Assembly: GCF_018131105.1 (NCBI RefSeq)
Contig: NZ_JAFCJI010000005.1
Location: forward strand, 62,001 to 126,000
Direction of reading: 5' to 3'
Length of the DNA stretch: 64,000 bases
Source of the DNA: Bradyrhizobium manausense
GTDB taxonomy: Bacteria > Pseudomonadota > Alphaproteobacteria > Rhizobiales > Xanthobacteraceae
In this document: in pieces, positions 57,761 through 64,000 of the stretch
Layout: every line of letters begins with the position of its first letter
How positions within the stretch are numbered: the first letter of the stretch is position 1
The notes under the pieces: model-generated
What the model was told of the DNA's origin: nothing
The model's database searches: none
The model's input: only the letters and a program-made list of their open reading frames with translations
Position numbers and translations under genes: made by a program

Positions 57761-59278
57761 TTATTCGGCGTGCGCCGGCGCCTTCGCCGGCATGATGCGA
57801 AACGCGCGTCCTTCCTTCATCCACGCCGCGCGCTCGTCGCGCAACAGCGTGCGGCGGACTTTTCCGGAATCATCGCGCGGCGGTGCATTGACGAACTCAA
57901 AGCTCTCCGGGTGCTTGTAGCGACTGAGCCTGTCCTTCAAGAAACCCGCCATGCCGTCCGCGATGGCCTGGCCATCCGCGTTCGCCTCCGGCTCGATGAT
58001 GGCATGCACGCGCTGGCCGAGCTCCGGATCAGGCAGGCCCACCACCACGCAGGAGCGCACCCCAGGGCACTCCGAGACGGCAGCCTCGACCTCGGCCGGA
58101 TAGATGTTGGCCCCGCCGCGCAGCACCATGTCGGCGAGGCGGTCGCCGAGATAGAGATAGCCTTCGGCGTCGAGCCGGCCGATGTCGCCGAGCGACTCCC
58201 AGCCGTCGGCGCGACGCTTCGGCTCGGCGCCGAGATAGTGATAGGTGGCATCCTTGCCGTCATTGTTGAGGAAGTAGATCTCGCCGATCTCGCCCGTCGC
58301 GACGTCGTTGCCGTCCTCGCCGATGATGCGCAAGCGCGCCGCCTCTCCGATCTTGCCGACCGAGCCCTTGTGCGTCAGCCACTCCGTCCCGGAGATGATG
58401 CAGGCACCCTGCCGCTCGGTGCCGCCATAGAGCTCCCAGACCCTGTCAGGTCCGAGCCAGCTGATCCAGTTCTCCTTCAACCAGGGCGGCATGGGGGCTG
58501 CCATGTGGAACACCGTCTGAAGGCTCGACACGTCGTAACCATTGCGAACGTCGTCAGGCAGCGCCCAGATCCGGTGCATCATGGTCGGCACGAAATTGAC
58601 CCATTGCACCCGCTCTCGCGCGATCTGCCGCAGGGTCTCCTCGGCGTCGAACTTGACGAGGCCGGTGAGCTTGCCGCCGCCGAACAGCGCATAGTGCGAT
58701 ACGATGAACGGCGCATTGTGGTAGAGCGGGCCGGGGTTGAGCAACGAGGCTTCGAACGGCATGTTGAGCGGCAGCGGCGTGGCCGTGTCGATGACCGCGG
58801 GGTTGTGATCAAGGATCACCTTTGGGCGGCCGGTCGAGCCGCCCGATGTCATGGCCTTCCAGTAGCGCGCGACCGGCGGGTCGAGTTGCTCGTCGGAAAA
58901 ACCTTCCGGCACGAAATCCGCGGGCAGGCGATTTGGCGCATTCCAGTCGGTCTCGCCGCCGACCACCAGCGCGGGCTTGAGAATCTCGAGCACGGCTGCG
59001 GCTTCGCCCCTCGGCAATCGCCACGACAAAGAGGTCGGCGTCGCGCCGCATTTCCATACCGCAAAGGTGGTCTCGAAGAACGCATTGCCGTTCGGCAATC
59101 CGATCGCGACGAAATCGCCGGGCTTGACGCCTTTCGCGGCAAACGCCCGCGCGCGGCGGTTGGCGCCGCGCTCGAGCTCGTCCCATGTCAGCTTGTTGTC
59201 CCCATGCTGGACGGCGATCGTGCCTTCGGGTTTGCGTTGAGCGTACCAGCGCGGCACATCGGACAGGGGCAGCAGCAT
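57761..59278 (-). CDS. AMP-forming acyl-CoA ligase (fatty/bile acid type)
   Basis: A 505-residue ligase. The phosphate-binding loop is KAMTSGGSTGRPKVILDH at about residues 141-158, the adenylate motif VWELYGGTERQGACII (about 285-300) and the hinge LYLGDRLADMVLRGGANIYP (about 373-392); the C-terminal catalytic Lys is in DDSGKVRRTLLRDE near residue 475. It resembles bile-acid-CoA and long-chain ligase families in catabolic clusters. An RraA-like gene follows in the same direction. Substrate not assigned. Confidence 0.88.
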   Translation of the reverse strand: MLLPLSDVPRWYAQRKPEGTIAVQHGDNKLTWDELERGANRRARAFAAKGVKPGDFVAIGLPNGNAFFETTFAVWKCGATPTSLSWRLPRGEAAAVLEILKPALVVGGETDWNAPNRLPADFVPEGFSDEQLDPPVARYWKAMTSGGSTGRPKVILDHNPAVIDTATPLPLNMPFEASLLNPGPLYHNAPFIVSHYALFGGGKLTGLVKFDAEETLRQIARERVQWVNFVPTMMHRIWALPDDVRNGYDVSSLQTVFHMAAPMPPWLKENWISWLGPDRVWELYGGTERQGACIISGTEWLTHKGSVGKIGEAARLRIIGEDGNDVATGEIGEIYFLNNDGKDATYHYLGAEPKRRADGWESLGDIGRLDAEGYLYLGDRLADMVLRGGANIYPAEVEAAVSECPGVRSCVVVGLPDPELGQRVHAIIEPEANADGQAIADGMAGFLKDRLSRYKHPESFEFVNAPPRDDSGKVRRTLLRDERAAWMKEGRAFRIMPAKAPAHAE

Positions 59279-59389
59279 CAGGCGTTTCCACTTCGTCTTC
59301 TTGGTGTTGCCTCAGGGCGAGGCGCTCACGACGCGAAGTGTAACAGCCAGGGCTGGACCTTCAAGGCGCAAGCCTCCGAGACATTTGCA

Positions 59390-60409
59390 TCAACGCTCTG
59401 CGCCGCAGCCCGGACTATCGAACAGAGCCGCGAGGCCGCATTTCGAGGTCAGCATCCTGTCACCATCGTGGCCGACGCCGGCAACATCCCACACTCTGTG
59501 ATTGGGCGTGCCGTGATCACGCTTCGCCATCGCATCGGCATAGGCGTGACCGCGGGCGTAGCGATTGGGACCTTGTGCTTCGCCCATGCAGCTCTTGTCC
59601 GCCGCTTGCTTGGTGTCGAGCGAGCCGAGCAGATAGATCACATCGCGCTCGACATAACGCTGCTCCAGCGCCGCGGGTGTCGCGTCTGCAAGATAGGGCG
59701 GCCGCCCGTCCATGCCGTATTTCCAGACGTTGTAGCCCGGGCAGGATGCGGCAATCGCCGGCACCGGCCGTTCGCGGCTGAAATATGCATAGGAGGAGGG
59801 ATTGGCGACGACATAACGGATGCCGATGTGCTGACGCGACAGCGCCGCCTCGCCCTTGCCGGCGATGGCGTAACGCTGAGCGACCTGGCCGCCGCCGGAA
59901 TGACCCGAAATCACGACCTGCTTCAGGTTCGGGAAGACGCGCCGGTCGGCGAGCTTTGCCAGAATCGCATCGAGCGCCTCGAAGGACGAGACCGGATTCG
60001 GCGCTAGCGCCGCATCGCCGCCTTCCCATCCCACCAGCGACCAGCGCAGCGTATCGGCCGGCAGCTTGTGAGCTTCGATGTCGACCTCTGCCAGGAACTG
60101 CGGCACGATCATCAACGCGCTCTTGCCGTCGTCGCCGGCTGCGACCTGCGCGGCGTGGGCCGAGATGTAATATTCGTCGGCATTGCGCAGGCGTCCGTGC
60201 AGCACGATGACGGCGCGCGAGATCGCCGGCAGCGGCATCGACCAGTCGTTGGAGAGATAAAGCGGAAGTTGTCCCTGACCGCCCACCGACAACCGCGCGT
60301 CGGCGACGACCTTGACCGGCTTGTTGTTGGGGGCCTCCTCCTCCGCGGCGAGGGTGGGGCCGCACACCAGCACCAAACCGATCGCGGCCATCCAGCTCAG
60401 CGCTCTCAT
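59390..60409 (-). CDS. Secreted alpha/beta-fold hydrolase-like protein
   Basis: A 339-residue exported protein: signal peptide (MRALSWMAAIGLVLVCGPTL, cleavage near LAAEE), then an alpha/beta hydrolase core with oxyanion strand AVIVLHGRLRNADEYYISAH, nucleophile elbow VVISGHSGGGQVAQRYAI (about residues 150-167), and a probable His in VWDVAGVGHDGDRMLTSK. Cys residues in SCPGYN, SCMGE, KCGL and GCGAER suggest disulfides. An alternative ATG three codons upstream exists at 60418. Substrate unknown. Confidence 0.82.
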   Translation of the reverse strand: MRALSWMAAIGLVLVCGPTLAAEEEAPNNKPVKVVADARLSVGGQGQLPLYLSNDWSMPLPAISRAVIVLHGRLRNADEYYISAHAAQVAAGDDGKSALMIVPQFLAEVDIEAHKLPADTLRWSLVGWEGGDAALAPNPVSSFEALDAILAKLADRRVFPNLKQVVISGHSGGGQVAQRYAIAGKGEAALSRQHIGIRYVVANPSSYAYFSRERPVPAIAASCPGYNVWKYGMDGRPPYLADATPAALEQRYVERDVIYLLGSLDTKQAADKSCMGEAQGPNRYARGHAYADAMAKRDHGTPNHRVWDVAGVGHDGDRMLTSKCGLAALFDSPGCGAER

Positions 60410-60618
60410 GACGAACATGCCCCTGTCGCATCAAACCGATAAAAGTCTAAGCGCATCAAGGGCCGCGCGGCTGTGACTCCCCGGCCACGTCAAGCAAAAA
60501 ATGTCAGCAATCCGGCCATGAAATTCCCGAGTTCCATGGGTGACAAGCCGGCCATAAAGGGGCAAAAATCCGTTCCGACTCAGTTAGGGTTGAGTTTTGC
60601 AAGGAATGCCCTCGTAGA

Positions 60619-61233
60619 ATGTCGGACGTAGTTGCATCGCGTCGCGCGGCGCCGCTTCTTGTTGCCGCAGCAGGTCTTTTTCTGCTGACCTCGTCGCATG
60701 CCCACGCGCAATGGTGGAAGCGCGCGCCTGTCGACTTCGAGGAATGCGCCGACGCTGCCGAGAAATCCGCAACCAAGGCGGAAAAGACTTCGGCGCTTGC
60801 AGTTTGCAACGCGAAATTCGCCGGCCGGCGCAAGGCGGGGGGCGGCTACACCTATTACGACTTTCTCCAGGACCGCACCTTCGACATTGCCGGGCCGAAT
60901 CCGACGCCGGAAGAGCAGAAGAAGATCGACGAATCCTACACGGCTTATCTTGCCGATCAGCGCCGCAGCAATGAAGCGGCCCAGGCCATGGCGCGGCAGC
61001 AGCGCGAACAGCAGGAACAACAGGCTCAGCAGCTTCAGCAGGTCGCGCTGCGGACCGAAGTCGAGCGTGTCCCCGTGCCGGTCGAGCGACCGAAGGCGCT
61101 CGGTGTGCGGCCGAAGAATGCCCCTTGCACCAAGGGCGCGTTCTCCTGCGAATGGCCGCGACTCTCGGAAGGACTGAACGACATCAAAAAGCTGTTCAGC
61201 CCGACGCCAGGCAAGCCGGCGAAGAAGGGCTGA
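60619..61233 (+). CDS. Exported hypothetical protein with Gln-rich coiled region
   Basis: A 204-residue protein: N-terminal signal (APLLVAAAGLFLLTSSHAHA) then WWKRAPVDFEECADAAEKSA. The first mature part has paired cysteines (EECADA, AVCNAKF); residues about 115-140 form a strongly Gln/Arg-rich helix (MARQQREQQEQQAQQLQQVA), probably a coiled coil. The tail has two more cysteines (APCTKGAFSCEWPR). No family recognised. The two N-terminal cysteines and ATG 60619 make secretion likely. Confidence 0.72.
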   Translation: MSDVVASRRAAPLLVAAAGLFLLTSSHAHAQWWKRAPVDFEECADAAEKSATKAEKTSALAVCNAKFAGRRKAGGGYTYYDFLQDRTFDIAGPNPTPEEQKKIDESYTAYLADQRRSNEAAQAMARQQREQQEQQAQQLQQVALRTEVERVPVPVERPKALGVRPKNAPCTKGAFSCEWPRLSEGLNDIKKLFSPTPGKPAKKG

Positions 61234-61307
61234 GCCAAGCCCGTCGTCCGACTTCTGCGCCACACTCTCCGGCTTTCGCGAGGGATGACGAGTGAGGATG
61301 CCGCATC

Positions 61308-61520
61308 TCAGTGCGTATGCTTCTTCTTGCTCTTCCTGGGTGTGGTCACCGGCTGCGTATCTGGCGCCGGCGTTGTCGTAGCACCCAGCGCCTTGCGGCT
61401 CTCCTGCAAGCGCGCATCATAGCCGGGGGAATTCATGACGGTCGGCGGCCGAGCCTCCGCGAAGCGCGAGACGGCGCAGAGTGCGGCGAGCGTCAGCCCG
61501 ATCGTCAGGCAAGCTTTCAT
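61308..61520 (-). CDS. Small exported basic-tailed protein
   Basis: A 70-residue protein: signal peptide (MKACLTIGLTLAALCAVSRF, cleavage near AEARP), a short Pro/Thr-rich mature part and a basic tail (TPRKSKKKHTH). GGAGAGG lies upstream of the start at 61520. No function known. Confidence 0.65.
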   Translation of the reverse strand: MKACLTIGLTLAALCAVSRFAEARPPTVMNSPGYDARLQESRKALGATTTPAPDTQPVTTPRKSKKKHTH

Positions 61521-61539
61521 CGCGCCTCTCCATCAACCG

Positions 61540-62553
61540 TCAACACGAAGCCACACCGCGGATTTGCTGCGGTGAAAGTCCCGGCGGGCCCTTGCCTGCT
61601 GTCTCCGCCTCCTTGATCAGCGCAACAATGCGGCGCATCAGCGGCACGTCGACATGGTTCTGCTCGGCGAGCGCGATGACCGCGCCCTGGAGATAGTCGA
61701 TCTCGGTTGTGCGGCCCTGCTTCAGATCCTGCCACATCGAGGAGCGCGCCTCCGGATCGATCTTCATCGTGCGCCCCAGGATCGCGTTGAAGATCATGTC
61801 GGGCAGTCTCAGCAGGGTCGGCGTCCAGTTCATCGGGATCGGCGTTGACGAGACCGGCACGATGCCGGCGGCTTTCAGTGCCGCCAACCCTTCGGCCATC
61901 TGGTCGGCGAACAGTCTTCGCCAGTCGCGGTTCGCCAGTTGCGCGGCGAGCGGCATATCAGAGAGAGCACTGAGCGCATTGTTCAGGTTGATGATCAGCT
62001 TGCCCCATTGCACGCCGCTGATGTCGCGGCTGGCGCGCAGGTTAAGCCCCGGCACCGAGAGCGCCGCCCCCGTGTTGTCGGCATCTTCGCCGACGGTGAT
62101 GTCGCCGGAGGTCGATCGGTGGAAGCGTCCCTCGCCCATCGCGACCACATTGAACGGCACCATGCCGGCAAGCACGCGCCGGCCGCCGACCCGCTCTTGC
62201 AACACCGCGACATTGCCGACACCGTTCTGCAACGACACGATCACGGCATCCTGGGGGGCATGTCGCGCGATCTGACCCGCGACATCGGCCGTGTCGGCGC
62301 TCTTGACCGTGACCAGCACGATCCCCGCGCTGTGAAGGATCGCAGGATCCTCCGACAGCGCGAGCCGGCCCGCGTCGAGCCTCTTCTCGGAGCCATCGAA
62401 ATCCGTCAGCAGCAGGCCGAACTGCTCGATCTCGGCCTTCACTCTCGGCCGCAACAGCAGCGCGACCCGGCGATCGGCAGCCGCCAGCTGGCCTCCGACA
62501 AAACAGCCGATGGCGCCCGCGCCGGCCACCGCGATCGGTCGATCGGTCACCAC
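61540..62553 (-). CDS. 2-dehydropantoate 2-reductase-like protein (copy 2)
   Basis: A 337-residue PanE/ApbA-family reductase. N-terminal cofactor motif PIAVAGAGAIGCFVGGQLAA, catalytic Lys in ISGVQWGKLIINLNNALSAL (about residues 178-197), and RTTEIDYLQGAVIALAEQNH (about 285-304) in the helical domain. It starts with GTG at 62553 (a second GTG follows). It is only moderately similar to the copy at 47249. Neither gene is beside other pantothenate genes, so one or both may act on another 2-ketoacid. Confidence 0.86.
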   Translation of the reverse strand: MVTDRPIAVAGAGAIGCFVGGQLAAADRRVALLLRPRVKAEIEQFGLLLTDFDGSEKRLDAGRLALSEDPAILHSAGIVLVTVKSADTADVAGQIARHAPQDAVIVSLQNGVGNVAVLQERVGGRRVLAGMVPFNVVAMGEGRFHRSTSGDITVGEDADNTGAALSVPGLNLRASRDISGVQWGKLIINLNNALSALSDMPLAAQLANRDWRRLFADQMAEGLAALKAAGIVPVSSTPIPMNWTPTLLRLPDMIFNAILGRTMKIDPEARSSMWQDLKQGRTTEIDYLQGAVIALAEQNHVDVPLMRRIVALIKEAETAGKGPPGLSPQQIRGVASC

Positions 62554-62715
62554 CTGACTTGCTCCCTGACTGTCTTCCCCTCGATTAGCAGAGGTAGAGC
62601 GGCATGCCCATCACGCCGCATCTGCCTTGTAACCGTCATGAGAGCCCCATATGTTTTTGCCCGGGGGCTTGTCACCGGCGAGAACTCGCCGACGAGAACG
62701 CCAAAGGAGAGCACC

Positions 62716-63309
62716 ATGGGTCTACTCGACGTCCTCAACGGCATGCAGAACGGGCCACATGGATCGCGCACGGGTGAGCAGCCCTCATCAGGCGGCATGT
62801 CGCCGATGACCATGGCGCTGCTCGGCCTGCTCGCCTGGAAGGCATTCAAGCATATGACGGCAGGCCAACCGGGCGCCGCGCCGCAATCGGCGCCGACCCC
62901 TGTACCCCCGCCGGTGAATGCGGGCCCTGGTGGTGGCCTCGGCGGTGCGCTTGGTGGCGGTGGCGGCCTCGGTGATGTCCTCAAGGGCGGTCTCGGCGGC
63001 CTGCTCGCGGGCGGCGCAGCAGGCTCCGTGCTCAGCGGCGGCCTCGGCGATCTTCTCAACCAGCTGCAGCAGGGCGGCCACGGCGAGACTGCGAGCACCT
63101 GGGTCGGCAAGGGCCAGAACAAGGCGATCAGCCCCGGCGATCTCGCCAATGCGCTCGGCGCCGATCAGATCCAGAGCCTCTCGGCCCAGAGCGGCCTGTC
63201 GCGCGACGATCTGCTCTCCGGCCTCAGCCAGTACCTGCCGCAGGTGGTCGATCATCTGACGCCGGACGGACGGCTGCCGACCGAGAACGAAATCTCGGGA
63301 CGGATTTAG
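62716..63309 (+). CDS. YidB-family (DUF937) protein
   Basis: A 197-residue protein of the YidB/DUF937 group. The N-terminal helix MGLLDVLNGMQNG leads to a Gly/Pro-rich stretch (about residues 60-115, GGGLGGALGGGGGLGDVLKG) and the conserved C-terminal part ETASTWVGKGQNKAISPGDL, LSAQSGLSRDDLLSGLSQYL, LTPDGRLP (about 129-193). Function unknown in the family. AGGAG precedes the ATG at 62716. A GlsB-type gene follows after 43 bases in the same direction. Confidence 0.87.
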   Translation: MGLLDVLNGMQNGPHGSRTGEQPSSGGMSPMTMALLGLLAWKAFKHMTAGQPGAAPQSAPTPVPPPVNAGPGGGLGGALGGGGGLGDVLKGGLGGLLAGGAAGSVLSGGLGDLLNQLQQGGHGETASTWVGKGQNKAISPGDLANALGADQIQSLSAQSGLSRDDLLSGLSQYLPQVVDHLTPDGRLPTENEISGRI

Positions 63310-63352
63310 TCGCAATCGATTTGACGTGGACCAGGTAAGGGGGAACACTGAC

Positions 63353-63625
63353 ATGAGCATGGGCGGTCTGTTGTGGATCATCGTGGTCGGCTTTGTCGCC
63401 GGCCTCATCGCGCGTTTCCTGGCGCCGGGACCGAACAACCCGAGCGGCTTCATCCTCACCACCATTCTCGGCATCGTCGGTGCGTTTCTGGCGACCTTCG
63501 TCGGCCAGGCCATCGGTCACTACAGCCCGGATCAAGGCGCGGGATTCATCATGGCTACGATCGGCGCGGTGGTGGTGCTGTTCATCTGGCACCGGCTGGT
63601 CGCGAGCGGCGTCATCAAGGGGTGA
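63353..63625 (+). CDS. GlsB/YeaQ/YmgE-family stress-response membrane protein
   Basis: A 90-residue inner-membrane protein of the transglycosylase-associated family with three hydrophobic segments (LLWIIVVGFVAGLIARFLAP, GFILTTILGIVGAFLATFVG, GFIMATIGAVVVLFIWHRLV). The loop LAPGPNNPSG is characteristic. Relatives respond to general stress in many bacteria. ATG 63353 is preceded by GTAAGGGGGAA. It lies after the YidB gene and may be co-transcribed with it. Confidence 0.9.
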   Translation: MSMGGLLWIIVVGFVAGLIARFLAPGPNNPSGFILTTILGIVGAFLATFVGQAIGHYSPDQGAGFIMATIGAVVVLFIWHRLVASGVIKG

Positions 63626-63667
63626 CGGCGCATACCGTCGCGTGAGAAGGCTCATCTGCCTCCTCAT

Positions 63668-63754
63668 CGTCATTGCGAGAAGCTCTTGCGACGAAGCAAT
63701 CCGGACTGTCCCTGCGGACGCTTTCTGGATTGCTTCGCTTCGCTCGCAATGACG
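63668..63754. repeat. Intergenic palindromic repeat, family B (copy 2)
   Basis: An 87-base element: CGTCATTGCGAGAAGCTCTT, GACGAAGCAATCCGGA, a central spacer, then TCTGGATTGCTTCGCTTCGC and TCGCAATGACG. It shares order, length and ends with copy 1 at 41043-41130. It lies between the convergent GlsB and SDR genes, two bases beyond the SDR stop. Confidence 0.85.
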
Positions 63755-63756
63755 GA

Positions 63757-64000
63757 TCACGTAACCAAATGCATCCCCGCATCCATGCGCACGACCTCGC
63801 CGGTCATGTTGCTGGAGGCCGGCATCGCCAGGAAGCAGACCAGCTGCGCGATGTCTTCGGCAGACGAGGCAACCTTCAGCGGCACCTTCGCCACCACGCT
63901 GTCGCGCACCTGCTTGGCGCCGGCCTCCCCGCGGCCTTTGGTGAACCAGGGCGTGTCGATATAGCCGGGGCATACAGTGTTGACGCGGATCAGCGGCGCG
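63757..64000 (-). CDS. SDR-family oxidoreductase, C-terminal end (runs off the right edge)
   Basis: The last 81 codons of a short-chain dehydrogenase/reductase, read on the minus strand. The reading frame contains IRVNTVCPGYIDTPWFTKGR, the strand-and-loop after the catalytic Tyr-Lys helix, and MTGEVVRMDAGMHLVT, the C-terminal signature with the dinucleotide-fold end. The N-terminal Rossmann part and active site lie outside the window. Substrate cannot be told. Confidence 0.88.
   Translation of the reverse strand, partial: APLIRVNTVCPGYIDTPWFTKGRGEAGAKQVRDSVVAKVPLKVASSAEDIAQLVCFLAMPASSNMTGEVVRMDAGMHLVT

Noticed and set aside
57770..60007. A 745-codon plus-strand open frame
   Set aside because: It lies antisense to the acyl-CoA ligase and secreted hydrolase genes, both of which have clear domains; its translation has no recognisable motifs.

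Overview
The window is a high-GC, gene-dense chromosomal segment of an alphaproteobacterium. Gene content and style point to Bradyrhizobium or a close relative in the Nitrobacteraceae: an Omp31-like barrel joined to a carbohydrate porin, an ECF42/DGPF pair, many NitT/TauT-type ABC systems, CoA-ligase and acyl-CoA enzymes, and short palindromic intergenic repeats of the kind seen in these genomes. This assignment is inference from content; there is no rRNA to confirm it. I see 61 protein genes (one cut by the right edge), one tRNA-Arg(CCU), and no transposase, CRISPR array, rRNA or prophage block.

Layout. 0-4.2 kb: murein endopeptidase MepA, an exported protein and a compact modABC molybdate importer. 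4.2-8.9 kb: PepSY protein, CvrA-type K+/H+ antiporter, MscS-type channel, methionine aminopeptidase. 8.9-16 kb: two ECF sigma modules (a SnoaL-tailed sigma with an ABM-domain protein, lying between map and radC; and an ECF42 sigma with its DGPF protein) flanking radC and a lysozyme-like peptidoglycan-binding protein. 15.9-21.6 kb: a tightly overlapping five-gene operon (ABC binding protein, ATPase, permease, 2-hydroxyacid dehydrogenase, tandem AprI/Inh-like protein) divergent from a creatininase-family hydrolase. 21.9-29.6 kb: dual-barrel porin, CNNM/CBS protein, PilZ protein, membrane-anchored FMN glutamate-synthase-like enzyme, patatin, ferredoxin-NADP reductase. 30-35.6 kb: ATP-grasp protein, a DAACS symporter paired with a glutamate-type binding protein, a CurA-like reductase, a cysteine-rich repeat protein.

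35.8-41 kb is the clearest functional unit: an FAD monooxygenase and an aromatic acyl-CoA ligase (translationally coupled), a MarR regulator with a zeta-class GST isomerase, and a gentisate 1,2-dioxygenase. Together they read as aromatic acid -> acyl-CoA -> ring hydroxylation -> gentisate -> maleylpyruvate -> fumarylpyruvate. Two similar imperfect dyads, one ahead of each outward promoter region, look like operators for the MarR protein. A NitT/TauT ABC importer, an FAD oxidoreductase and a divergent LysR follow to 46 kb.

46-64 kb is a mixed catabolic and housekeeping stretch: crotonase, two ketopantoate-reductase-like proteins, acyl-CoA dehydrogenase, AraC and GlxA regulators, several alpha/beta hydrolases, an orphan oligopeptide-type binding protein, an amidohydrolase, an HD protein, tRNA-Arg, an RraA-like protein with an acyl-CoA ligase, small exported proteins, YidB, a GlsB-type membrane protein and the C-terminal end of an SDR. 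I found no single spectacular new system. The best leads are the aromatic-acid regulon, the ABM/ECF module with two possible starts, the symporter/binding-protein pair, the ABC operon ending in a tandem AprI/Inh-like protein, and the dual-barrel porin with a Fur-like box.
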